Part shown: positions 24,669 through 32,975 of the stretch, one piece after another
Layout: each line of letters opens with the position of its first letter
How positions within the stretch are numbered: the stretch's first letter is position 1
Assembly (NCBI GenBank): GCA_031427625.1
Contig: JANPNV010000054.1
Coordinates: 1 to 64,000, forward strand
From: JADKIH01 sp031427625
Lineage (GTDB): Bacteria; Bacteroidota; Bacteroidia; AKYH767-A; 2013-40CM-41-45
Length of the DNA: 64,000 nt
Direction of reading: 5' to 3'
Translations under genes and position numbers: made by a program
Notes under the pieces: model-generated
The model's database searches: none
What the model saw: the letters and a program-made list of their open reading frames with translations, nothing else
Told to the model about the DNA's origin: nothing

Positions 24669-24726
24669 AATATTGAAGAAGGAAAATGGAAGATCAGAGC
24701 CAATAATTTTTCAATCTTCATTCTTC
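24669..24726. repeat. Second site of the 16-mer intergenic repeats
   Basis: AATATTGAAGAAGGAA at 24669-24684 repeats 4589-4604 exactly. The reverse complement of 24711-24726 equals GAAGAATGAAGATTGA at 4609-4624. Here the two units face each other, so the tract can form a loose hairpin upstream of the alpha/beta hydrolase gene and downstream of glmS. Confidence 0.75.
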
Positions 24727-24797
24727 ATTCTATTTTAGATTGAATATGCAGAAGGATTAATGAGGATCAGAAGAAATTGTCAGTAACAGATTTGTAG

Positions 24798-26639
24798 TTA
24801 CTCTACTGTAACCGATTTAGCCAGATTTCTGGGTTGGTCAACGTTACAGCCGCGCATAACGGCGATGTAATAGGAAAGCAACTGAAGTGGCACTACAGCA
24901 AGTAATGGCATCAGAAGATCGTCGGCATCAGGAATTTCAATGACGTAGTCGGCAAGTCCTTTTACAATGGTATCGCCTTCTGTGACGATGGCAATAATTT
25001 TTCCTTTGCGGGCTTTTACTTCCTGAATATTGCTGACGACTTTATCATAAGTCTCATTCTTATTTGCGATCACTACGACAGGCATGTTTTCATCAATGAG
25101 AGCGATTGGGCCATGTTTCATTTCAGCAGCAGGATAACCTTCAGCATGGATGTAAGAAATTTCTTTCAACTTCAGTGCTCCTTCGAGAGCGACAGGGAAA
25201 CCATAACCACGGCCGAGATAAAGGAAGTTTTTGGCATTCTGATATTTTTCGGCAATCGTCTTAATGAGATCGCTTGCAGCTAAAGCTTTTTCTACTTTGG
25301 CTGGGATTGCTTCAAGTTCGTTTAATAATTGATGAAAACGGGAATCTGTTAAGTTGCCTCGCGATTTAGCTATTTGAAGTGCAATCAGAGTAAGAACTGT
25401 TACTTGTGCAGTGAATGCTTTTGTTGAAGCTACGCCTATTTCCGGTCCCGCATGCGTATATGCACCTGCATGCGTGGCGCGAGGAATGGATGAACCAACT
25501 ACATTACAAACTCCAAAAATTGTAGCTCCTTTTGATTTAGCAAGTTCAATTGCTGCAAGTGTATCTGCTGTTTCGCCTGATTGCGAAATTGGGATCACAA
25601 TATCATCTTCATAGATAACAGGATTCCTGTACCGGAACTCAGATGCATATTCTACTTCAACAGGTATTCGTGCAAGATCTTCGAAAAGATATTCGGCTAC
25701 AAGGCCTGCATGCCATGAGGTTCCACAACCGATGATGACAATTCTTTTCGCTTCCTTAAATTTAGTTTCATATTCTGCGACACCACCGAGTCGAAGAAAT
25801 CCTTTTTTCGCATCGATTCGTCCCCGCATACTATCCCAGATAGAACGTGGCTGCTCGTAAATTTCTTTAAGCATGAAATGCTCATATCCACCCTTCTCAA
25901 GTTGCTCGAGTTTAAGTTCAAGCTCGTGGATGTATGGCGATTTTACCTGGTTGTCAATTGTTTTTACTGTAAGAACACCATCACGAATAAATGCAACTTC
26001 TCCGTCGTTCAGGTAAATAACATTGTTTGTATATTCGATGATAGGTGTTGCATCGGAAGCAACAAAAAATTCATCATTATTTTTTCCTACGCCAAGTACT
26101 ATCGGACTTCCCTTTCTTGCACAGATAAGTTCGTTCGGATTATCTTTAGAAAGAACAACAATAGCATAAGCTCCTATTACTTCTCCTAATGCAAGACGTA
26201 CTGCTTCGTCAAGCGATACATGTGCATTGTCATGAATGTCTTCGATCAGGTGAATTAAAACTTCTGTGTCAGTATCACTTTTGAAAATATGCCCTCGTTT
26301 GCTGAGTTCTGCTTTAATTGATGAATAATTTTCGATGATACCATTATGGATAACGGCAAGTTTTTCCGATTGTGAATAATGCGGATGTGCGTTACGGTCA
26401 TTTGGTTCCCCATGGGTAGCCCACCGTGTATGACCCATTCCAATTGTTCCGGATACATCTTTATCTTTCGCAAAATTATTGAGCTCACTGACTTTGCCGG
26501 CCTTCTTATATACTTTTAGGTCACCATTCAGAATTGCAATACCTGCAGAGTCATATCCACGATATTCAAGACGCTGTAAACCTTTTATCAGAATCGGATA
26601 AACTTCCCGATGTCCGATATATGCGACGATTCCACACAT
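24798..26639 (-). CDS. glmS: Glutamine-fructose-6-phosphate aminotransferase (isomerizing)
   Basis: A 613-residue enzyme making glucosamine-6-phosphate for cell-wall and surface sugars. The N-terminal glutaminase domain begins with the catalytic Cys2 (MCGIVAYIGHREVYP) and has HTRWATHGEPNDRNAHPH. Two SIS sugar-isomerase domains follow (GCGTSWHAGLVAEY, ISQSGETADTLAA), and the C-terminus ends in the conserved PRNLAKSVTVE. It is the third gene of a minus-strand run after the GT5-like and DUF4270 genes. Confidence 0.97.
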   Translation of the reverse strand: MCGIVAYIGHREVYPILIKGLQRLEYRGYDSAGIAILNGDLKVYKKAGKVSELNNFAKDKDVSGTIGMGHTRWATHGEPNDRNAHPHYSQSEKLAVIHNGIIENYSSIKAELSKRGHIFKSDTDTEVLIHLIEDIHDNAHVSLDEAVRLALGEVIGAYAIVVLSKDNPNELICARKGSPIVLGVGKNNDEFFVASDATPIIEYTNNVIYLNDGEVAFIRDGVLTVKTIDNQVKSPYIHELELKLEQLEKGGYEHFMLKEIYEQPRSIWDSMRGRIDAKKGFLRLGGVAEYETKFKEAKRIVIIGCGTSWHAGLVAEYLFEDLARIPVEVEYASEFRYRNPVIYEDDIVIPISQSGETADTLAAIELAKSKGATIFGVCNVVGSSIPRATHAGAYTHAGPEIGVASTKAFTAQVTVLTLIALQIAKSRGNLTDSRFHQLLNELEAIPAKVEKALAASDLIKTIAEKYQNAKNFLYLGRGYGFPVALEGALKLKEISYIHAEGYPAAEMKHGPIALIDENMPVVVIANKNETYDKVVSNIQEVKARKGKIIAIVTEGDTIVKGLADYVIEIPDADDLLMPLLAVVPLQLLSYYIAVMRGCNVDQPRNLAKSVTVE

Positions 26640-26651
26640 GATCGATAAGTA

Positions 26652-27989
26652 TTAGTAAAGTTTTGTATAAAAGAATGAAAGCTTCATTCGGGAATTCGGA
26701 TTTATTCCACTTCTCAAAATTAGTCGGTTCCCAAGTACTCCGCTTCCGGAGATGACGAGTTCGAAGTCTGCGTTATGGATAGCGCCGTTCAGATAAAGTT
26801 GCAATTGCCGACCGATATTGAAAGTGTACGTGTAACCATCGGTATTAAGAAAGCCACCATAATAGGTAGCTGATTCATAATAGTCAATTGGGAATATGGA
26901 TGTCCCGCTGTTGTCAGTAGTTACAAGAATTAACTTGGCGGGTAATGAATATGGAATAACAATTGGCATAACTCCCTCGATTTTTAATTCTGCCCGGTTA
27001 ACAACAATACTCCCTGAATCAAGAAAATGTTTCAAATAGGGGAATGATATTTTTGTCTTTACACCTGACATAGCCTGTACGTAATTTACGGAGTCGTTAA
27101 AAGCCGGGTTGTTCAGCTGGTTTCCAACGGGGCTTCCTGTAAAATCATGTGAAAAATGATTAACTCTGGCTCCTGCAATAGAGAAATTATAATTCTTTGC
27201 AGTATTCGTAGTGTCGTGAAAATACAACGTCATTTTTGAGCTAATGAAATTGAAATAAGAAATTGCTCCCTGGCCTGTAGCATCTGTTGCTTCCAGGTAA
27301 AGACCTTTGAAGTAGGCGATCCAGTTAGCGTTTGATGAAAATTCTGGTAGTCCGTTTAATGCAACAAGACTGTCAGCAAGAGCTATACTTAATGGAATGC
27401 GGATATGGGCAACGGTTTCTGGAGAATCAACCGTATTAGGATGTGGTGTAAAACTCAATGTGCCTAGTGCAGAAGGATCAAAACCGAAAGTCTTCGAGGA
27501 ATAGTAACTACTATCTATGTGAATGTCTTCGTTAAGTCTGAATACGTTTATTGTTTGCGATGATGTAGTATCACCATGGTATCCTGCATAGGTAAGAATT
27601 AACACGAGTGAATCTGCAACGGGCAACACACCAAATGACGGAGTGCCGACAAGATTGACCTGTGTATAAACCGATGCAGTTGAAAGTCCAAAGACAGGAT
27701 CTCTGTCGCTGCCAATAATCTGTAATGAGAGCTCATCCGATTTCAGCGAATCTTCTGTGACAGTAGTGGTTAATACATAAGTGGAATCGCTGAAAACTGT
27801 TCCTAACTGATCACCGGTAGGCAAAAGATTGAGACCAACTTCATTTTCATCCTTGCAACCGCCCGAAAACAATATTGAGGTCAGGATGATTAACAACAAA
27901 AAAGATTTCCTCCACAATTTTGTGAAGGAAATCTTTTTTAATAAAAATGATTTATTCGGAGAGATCTTTTTCAATAGCAAGGCCGGCAA
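26652..27989 (-). CDS. DUF4270 outer-surface lipoprotein
   Basis: A 445-residue lipoprotein. A long N-terminal region contains the hydrophobic segment SFLLLIILTSILFSGGC with the lipid-acceptor Cys near residue 45. The mature start EVGLNLLPTGDQLGTVFSDS is the hallmark of the DUF4270 family of Bacteroidota. The true start could be a later codon nearer to the hydrophobic segment. The function is unknown. It lies 12 bp upstream of glmS and 30 bp downstream of the GT5-like gene, an order that recurs in this phylum. Confidence 0.85.
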   Translation of the reverse strand: MPALLLKKISPNKSFLLKKISFTKLWRKSFLLLIILTSILFSGGCKDENEVGLNLLPTGDQLGTVFSDSTYVLTTTVTEDSLKSDELSLQIIGSDRDPVFGLSTASVYTQVNLVGTPSFGVLPVADSLVLILTYAGYHGDTTSSQTINVFRLNEDIHIDSSYYSSKTFGFDPSALGTLSFTPHPNTVDSPETVAHIRIPLSIALADSLVALNGLPEFSSNANWIAYFKGLYLEATDATGQGAISYFNFISSKMTLYFHDTTNTAKNYNFSIAGARVNHFSHDFTGSPVGNQLNNPAFNDSVNYVQAMSGVKTKISFPYLKHFLDSGSIVVNRAELKIEGVMPIVIPYSLPAKLILVTTDNSGTSIFPIDYYESATYYGGFLNTDGYTYTFNIGRQLQLYLNGAIHNADFELVISGSGVLGNRLILRSGINPNSRMKLSFFYTKLY

Positions 27990-28019
27990 ATTTGGGAGAA
28001 CCGGAAAAAATTAATCTGA

Positions 28020-28856
28020 TTAACTTGTTAATACCGCTTCCTGTTCGAGAAGTTCGTCATAAAAATCTGAATAAGCAGATACAAAATTGCTATCATCTTC
28101 GAATGACTGATATTGAAGAACGGGTTTGTTTGCCTTCTTGATAAAGCTGTCGAGTGTAGTATTTTTCTCGTCACAACCTTTAACAATGCCATCGCACCAT
28201 TTCATTGCAGCAAGATTTATATTGACCATCGAAGGATCTTTATATAGTTTCAAGTCGTCAGCAGTTACTCCATCCATTTTCATTTTCTTAACGAGATTAG
28301 GACTCATTAATTCGTCCATATCCTGATAGTACGATGAAAAAACAATTTTGCTATTACGGAACATTGGATCGTCTTTGTATCCTGTCTTTACGAAAAACGG
28401 AATCAATGATGTCATCCAACCGTGACAATGAATAATGTCAGGAGCCCAACCGAGTTTTTTTACAGTCTCTAATACTCCGCGACAAAAGAACACCATTCTG
28501 TCTTCGTTGTCTTTATGAAACTTTTTCTTAGCATCACGGAAAATTGATTTGCGCTGAAAATATTCTTCATTATCAATAAAGTAAACCTGCATACGGGCAC
28601 TTTGTATCGAAGCAACTTTGATGATTAACGGGTGATCTGAATCGTCGATGATAAGATTCATGCCGGATAAGCGAATTACTTCATGTAACTGATTTCTACG
28701 CTCATTAATTAATCCGAATCGTGGCATAAAGGTCCGGATTTCCTTACCTTTTTCTTGTATTCCCTGAGGAAGATGACGGGCAATCTTTGAAACGTCTGTC
28801 AACTCAAGGAAGGGTGTAATTTCCTGGGAAACAAATAAAATTTTTGCTTTCTTCAT
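28020..28856 (-). CDS. GT5-like single-domain protein, annotated as glycogen synthase in relatives
   Basis: The 278-residue product is started at MKKAKILFVSQEITPF (28856). It resembles only the N-terminal Rossmann domain of glycogen/starch synthases: FVSQEITPFLELTDVSKIARHLPQGI, FMPRFGLINERRN and the segment PDIIHCHGWMTSLIPFF. The ADP-glucose loop K-T-G-G-L near the N-terminus reads E-L-T-D-V here, and the whole C-terminal catalytic half is absent. Glycogen synthase activity is therefore unlikely. Its steady place beside panC, DUF4270 and glmS suggests a surface-sugar or regulatory role, which is inference. Confidence 0.8.
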   Translation of the reverse strand: MKKAKILFVSQEITPFLELTDVSKIARHLPQGIQEKGKEIRTFMPRFGLINERRNQLHEVIRLSGMNLIIDDSDHPLIIKVASIQSARMQVYFIDNEEYFQRKSIFRDAKKKFHKDNEDRMVFFCRGVLETVKKLGWAPDIIHCHGWMTSLIPFFVKTGYKDDPMFRNSKIVFSSYYQDMDELMSPNLVKKMKMDGVTADDLKLYKDPSMVNINLAAMKWCDGIVKGCDEKNTTLDSFIKKANKPVLQYQSFEDDSNFVSAYSDFYDELLEQEAVLTS

Positions 28857-28886
28857 TCTTGAGGTTGGATTTATAAATTTGGCTCG

Positions 28887-28894
28887 CAAAGATA
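28887..28894 (-). promoter_or_regulatory. -7 element for the GT5-like/DUF4270/glmS run
   Basis: On the minus strand the bases read TATCTTTG, an exact TAnnTTTG match, 30 bp before the ATG at 28856. An ATTG lies 21 bp further upstream (minus strand, 28916-28919) in the -33 position. Confidence 0.55.
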
Positions 28895-29057
28895 AGGTTT
28901 TTTGGGCAGTTTTTCAATAACTATTTGTCATAATCACCAGAAAAGACGCGGTTTTTATTACAGATTCAATAGCTTTGAATTTTAAACGATTGATACTTAA
29001 ATAGTAATACAAATGGATTCTACACTCGCCGGAAAAACAGGAATTAATGAGCGAAAA

Positions 29058-29906
29058 ATGCAAATTTTCGACAAAATCCACGATATGCAGGATGTTCTGC
29101 ATGCCTTAGAAAAGAAGGGCAAAACCATTGGTTTCGTCCCAACGATGGGCGCATTACATGCCGGACACCTGTCGCTTGTACAAAAAGCAGCTGATGAAAA
29201 TGATATTGTTGTCGTCAGTATTTTTGTAAATCCAACCCAATTTAATAATCCTGACGACCTTAAAAACTATCCTCATACTCCTGAAGCAGATGAAATAATG
29301 CTTAAAAACATTCATGTGGATTTTCTTTTTAAACCCAATGTGAATGAAATTTATCATGGAAATGAGAGCATAAACGAAATCCCAAATGTTGGTCGGCTTG
29401 GTGAATTAATGGAAGGAGTTCATCGCAGAGGACATTTTTCAGGCGTCGTTCAAATTGTAAAACGCCTTTTTGAAATTGTCAGGCCTACCAGGGCTTATTT
29501 CGGAGAAAAAGATTTTCAGCAACTGGCGATTATCAGAAATATGGTAAATAAAATAGCTATGCCTGTAAATATTGTTCCTTGTCAAACAATACGTGAAGAA
29601 AACGGTTTGGCAATGAGCTCAAGAAACATGAGACTTACCGATGATGAAAAAAAGGCGGCATCAGAAATTTTCAGAGCATTGATTTATGTAAAAGAAAATA
29701 CCGGTAAAACAAATCCACAGATATTAATACAAGAGGCTATTCAAAAAATTAATTCCAATGCCGGACTTAAAGTGGAATACATCGAAATTGCCGATGAAGA
29801 AAATCTAGAACCTGTCAGTGATTGGAAAAACCATAAAAGTGTTAGAGTTTTTGCTGCCGTATTTTGCAACTCGATAAGACTAATTGATAATATAAAGCTG
29901 TATTAA
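29058..29906 (+). CDS. panC: Pantoate-beta-alanine ligase
   Basis: The 282-residue enzyme is started at MQIFDKIHDMQDVLH; an ATG at 29013 would add 15 residues with no family counterpart. It joins pantoate and beta-alanine with ATP in pantothenate and CoA synthesis. The ATP-site signature FVPTMGALHAGHLSLV is near residues 25-40. The FVNPTQFNNPDDL, FGEKDFQQL and MSSRNMRL blocks are all present. It diverges from the GT5-like gene; no panD or panB is seen nearby. Confidence 0.95.
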   Translation: MQIFDKIHDMQDVLHALEKKGKTIGFVPTMGALHAGHLSLVQKAADENDIVVVSIFVNPTQFNNPDDLKNYPHTPEADEIMLKNIHVDFLFKPNVNEIYHGNESINEIPNVGRLGELMEGVHRRGHFSGVVQIVKRLFEIVRPTRAYFGEKDFQQLAIIRNMVNKIAMPVNIVPCQTIREENGLAMSSRNMRLTDDEKKAASEIFRALIYVKENTGKTNPQILIQEAIQKINSNAGLKVEYIEIADEENLEPVSDWKNHKSVRVFAAVFCNSIRLIDNIKLY

Positions 29907-29941
29907 TACTCAATAGTTAACTTTTAAATTTTCAATTGCCA

Positions 29942-31078
29942 ATGAATGTCTATTTGGATTACAATGCTACAACGCCGCTAGATAAAAGGGTTTTGAAGGA
30001 AATGCTTCCGGCTTTGACTGATAACTTTGGCAATGCAGCAAGTAAAACGCATGTGTTCGGATGGAGAGCAGCAGAAGCAGTCAAGAAGGCAAGAGAACAA
30101 ATCGCACAATTTATCCATGCCGAAGAAAGTGAAGTCATATTTACTTCCGGTGCCACAGAAGCAATTAATCTGGCAATAAAAGGAGTGGCCGAAGCGTATT
30201 CATCAAAAGGAAGTCATATAGTAATTTCAGCAACAGAACATAAAGCTGTGATTGATACATGCAAGCACCTTGAAAAACTCGGCAAAGAAATATCTGTAGT
30301 GCCCGTACTTTCTGATGGTATGATTAATCTTGAAATACTCGATTCAACAATCAGGAAGGATACAGTATTGGTATGTACGATGTATGCTAATAATGAAACA
30401 GGAGTCATTCTTCCTATTTCTGAAATTTCTGAAATAGTTCATCGAAAGGGATCTTTGCTTTTTACAGATGCAACGCAGGCATCGGGAAAAACAACTTTAG
30501 ATGTAAACGACTGTCATGCCGATTTACTATGTCTTTCTGCTCACAAAATGTACGGACCCAAAGGTGTGGGCGCTCTATATGTTAGAAGAAAAAATCCAAG
30601 AGTTACTTTGATTGCCCAGATGGATGGTGGCGGACACGAACGAAATTTTCGAAGTGGTACACTGAATGTGCCTGGAATAATCGGCATGGGAGCAGCTTGT
30701 GAAATTGCCGGTAAAGAACAATGGGATGATGCATCAAGGATGTCAGCTCTCAGAACATATCTAGAGCAAGGTCTTATGGTTTCTGGAAGGGTGTCGATTA
30801 ATGGCAACATGAGAAATCGACTGCCAAATACTACCAATTTATGTTTTCATGATGTGAAATCAGAAACATTAATCATTAAGTTGCCTCAATTTGCCATGGC
30901 CACTGGCAGCGCCTGCTCCTCTGCACTTCCTGAACCTTCGCATGTTTTACTCGCAATGGGACTTGCATCTGATCAGGCTTATTCTTCAATTCGGTTTTCT
31001 CTTGGGAAATTTACAACACAGGAAGAGATTGAGTATGTTGTGAAAACTTTCAATCAGGTTTTGAAAGATAATCGGTAA
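29942..31078 (+). CDS. Cysteine desulfurase (NifS/IscS type)
   Basis: The 378-residue PLP enzyme is started at the ATG at 29942, since the TTG two codons earlier adds only Met-Pro. The PLP lysine is Lys202 in SAHKMYGPKG. The active-site cysteine is Cys325 in ATGSACSSALPEPSHVL, whose flexible-loop sequence resembles class I enzymes of Fe-S assembly. It would mobilise sulfur for Fe-S clusters or thio-cofactors. No iscU or sufE-like partner is adjacent, so the delivery target is open. Confidence 0.93.
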   Translation: MNVYLDYNATTPLDKRVLKEMLPALTDNFGNAASKTHVFGWRAAEAVKKAREQIAQFIHAEESEVIFTSGATEAINLAIKGVAEAYSSKGSHIVISATEHKAVIDTCKHLEKLGKEISVVPVLSDGMINLEILDSTIRKDTVLVCTMYANNETGVILPISEISEIVHRKGSLLFTDATQASGKTTLDVNDCHADLLCLSAHKMYGPKGVGALYVRRKNPRVTLIAQMDGGGHERNFRSGTLNVPGIIGMGAACEIAGKEQWDDASRMSALRTYLEQGLMVSGRVSINGNMRNRLPNTTNLCFHDVKSETLIIKLPQFAMATGSACSSALPEPSHVLLAMGLASDQAYSSIRFSLGKFTTQEEIEYVVKTFNQVLKDNR

Positions 31079-31174
31079 TTTATTTTTTCATTTTGAATAC
31101 TTCTAAATATATATACAACTATACTTTCATGCCTTCAGTTTTCTCATTTACTTTACAAATGAAAAAAATATAAG

Positions 31175-31882
31175 ATGCACGGTCCACTGGAACATAAAGA
31201 AGAACACTTTCAACAATCAGAAACGATCAGGGATATTGTGATTGGTATGGCCGATGGCCTTACTGTTCCGTTTGCTCTTGCCGCAGGATTAAGTAATGTT
31301 GTGAGTGCCATCGATGGAAATAATATTATTATTACCGCAGGACTAGCCGAAATTATTGCTGGATCTATTGCCATGGGACTTGGTGGGTATCTGGCAGGAA
31401 AAACAGAAATTGAACATTATAATTCCGAACTGAAAAGGGAGTACACAGAAATTGATACTCATTATGAAACAGAAAGAAAGGAAGTAAAAGAAATTTTTGC
31501 CGGATATGGCCTGTCTGCTCAGTCGCAGGATATAATTATGGATGAAATGGAAAAAGACCGTGACAAGTGGGTCGATTTCATGATGAGGTTTGAACTTGGT
31601 TTAGATAAACCAGATCTTAACAGAGCCAGACAAAGCGCAAGAAATATTGGACTGGCTTATATTGCCGGTGGAATCGTGCCATTGTCTGCTTATTTTTTTA
31701 CTAATACACCCGGACAAGGACTTATAATTTCTGCCATCGCCACCGTTTTTTGTCTGCTTTTCTTCGGATATTATAAAACAAAAGTGATGGGTCAGGACCC
31801 TGTCAAAGGATCTCTGCGTACTGCTATGATTGGTATTCTTGCAGGTGCTGCCGCTTACTTTGTTGCCAGATTATTTACCTGA
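31175..31882 (+). CDS. VIT1/CCC1-family transporter
   Basis: A 235-residue membrane protein of the vacuolar iron transporter family. Helix 1 carries the signature IGMADGLTVPFALAAGLS with the conserved Asp, followed by AEIIAGSIAMGLGGYLAGKTE. A cytoplasmic helical region rich in Glu (residues about 85-145, e.g. ERKEVKEIF, MDEMEKDRDKW, FMMRFELGL) corresponds to the metal-binding domain. Three more helices follow. It probably moves Fe(II) or Mn(II), but the direction and ion are not shown by sequence. Confidence 0.9.
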   Translation: MHGPLEHKEEHFQQSETIRDIVIGMADGLTVPFALAAGLSNVVSAIDGNNIIITAGLAEIIAGSIAMGLGGYLAGKTEIEHYNSELKREYTEIDTHYETERKEVKEIFAGYGLSAQSQDIIMDEMEKDRDKWVDFMMRFELGLDKPDLNRARQSARNIGLAYIAGGIVPLSAYFFTNTPGQGLIISAIATVFCLLFFGYYKTKVMGQDPVKGSLRTAMIGILAGAAAYFVARLFT

Positions 31883-31897
31883 TATTTATTAGCATCC

Positions 31898-32644
31898 ATG
31901 ATTGCCAAAATACAAACAGCTCAGGGCGAAATAAAAGTTGATCTTTCAAAACCTCTTGATATATCAATTCCATTGATAGCTGGAGACGATAATGTAAATG
32001 CTTTTTTCATCCCGCCCATAAAGTATGAGGCTTTTAAAGCCGGAAGTTTTATCGGAGATGTCTCCAAAGGCGGAAGTTGTAATGTATTTTCCATATCATT
32101 TAATCCTCATGGAAACGGAACTCATACAGAGTCTGTCGGACACATTAGCAAAGAGAAATATCCTATATATAAATCATTGACGGAGTTTTTTTTTCTATCA
32201 AAACTTATAACGATTACTCCTGAAAAACAATCGAACGATTACGTAATAACTGCAGCTCAACTTGAGAAAGTATTAAAAGGACAATGCCCGGAATCTTTAA
32301 TCATCAGAACGTTGCCTAACACTGACGAAAAATTAACGGCTCATTATTCCGGAAAAAATCCTCCATTCATTGATGCAAAAGCAGCAGAATATATTAGATC
32401 GTTATCAGTAAAGCATCTGATTCTGGATTTGCCAAGCATCGACAAGGAAAATGACGGCGGAAAGTTATCGGCTCATCATGCTTTTTGGAATTATCCGGAA
32501 TCGCCGCGAAACGATTGCACCATTACAGAGCTTGCCTACATACCTAATAACTGGCCAGACGACACTTATCTAATTAATCTCCAAATCGTTAGCTTCGATA
32601 ATGATGCAAGTCCGAGTAAACCGGTGCTTTATCAGCTTTTATAA
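31898..32644 (+). CDS. Cyclase-family metal-dependent hydrolase (kynurenine formamidase-like)
   Basis: A 248-residue member of the cyclase superfamily. The metal-binding pattern is seen as HGNGTHTESVGHI (residues about 69-81), which matches the family H-x-GTH-x-D/E-x3-H layout, and a later HHAFWNYPE segment supplies further active-site residues. Related proteins hydrolyse N-formylkynurenine or isatin. No tryptophan-degradation genes are adjacent, so the substrate is open. It starts 15 bp after the transporter gene and may be co-transcribed. Confidence 0.85.
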   Translation: MIAKIQTAQGEIKVDLSKPLDISIPLIAGDDNVNAFFIPPIKYEAFKAGSFIGDVSKGGSCNVFSISFNPHGNGTHTESVGHISKEKYPIYKSLTEFFFLSKLITITPEKQSNDYVITAAQLEKVLKGQCPESLIIRTLPNTDEKLTAHYSGKNPPFIDAKAAEYIRSLSVKHLILDLPSIDKENDGGKLSAHHAFWNYPESPRNDCTITELAYIPNNWPDDTYLINLQIVSFDNDASPSKPVLYQLL

Positions 32645-32714
32645 ATAGGCTCATCATTTATTTAATACGATAAATTAGTTTTTCAAAATAAGTGAGTGAT
32701 GAAAATTATCCGGT

Positions 32715-32732
32715 GACTTTTCATAAAAAGTC
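32715..32732. repeat. Small hairpin upstream of actA
   Basis: GACTTTT (32715-32721) pairs with AAAAGTC (32726-32732) around a 4-base loop. The left arm with its flank, GGTGACTTT at 32712-32720, is repeated at 32752-32760 in the larger hairpin downstream. Confidence 0.7.
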
Positions 32733-32740
32733 GGTCGATA

Positions 32741-32800
32741 TGCTGTTTTATGGTGACTTTCTGATCAATCGATATCGATAAAAGTCATGTAAAAACAGCA
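32741..32800. repeat. Sixty-base two-stem inverted repeat upstream of actA
   Basis: Outer arms TGCTGTTTT (32741-32749) and AAAACAGCA (32792-32800) are exact complements. Inner arms TGACTTT (32754-32760) and AAAGTCA (32781-32787) are too. The loop contains the 12-bp perfect palindrome ATCGATATCGAT (32768-32779). It may act as an operator, an RNA structure or the terminator of the upstream gene; no T-tract follows. Confidence 0.8.
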
Positions 32801-32899
32801 GTTAGCCTCAAAATACTCTAACCAACTATCAACATTCCAGCCTGTTACTCTTTTTGTAAAAATTTTTTCAGAAAAACTTTCTAGAAAACATGTTTCTGA

Positions 32900-32907
32900 T
32901 AAATTTG
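32900..32907 (+). promoter_or_regulatory. -7 element of the act-cox operon
   Basis: TAAATTTG fits TAnnTTTG. TTTC at 32878-32881 lies 18 bp upstream as a -33 candidate. That box overlaps the palindrome TTTCTAGAAA (32878-32887), so a protein bound there could block the promoter. Confidence 0.6.
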
Positions 32908-32975
32908 CACCCATTCAAAAAACTTACAATTTGATGACTGCAAAAGCATCAAGTGTCATTTTTTGAACTTAAAAG

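Larger units (their letters stand above)
32645..32975. other. Intergenic regulatory region before the act-cox operon
   Basis: The 331-bp gap holds no gene. It contains two related hairpins (32715-32732 and 32741-32800), a 10-bp palindrome TTTCTAGAAA at 32878-32887 and a TAAATTTG promoter element at 32900-32907. The transcript leader from that promoter would be about 70 nt. Confidence 0.7.
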
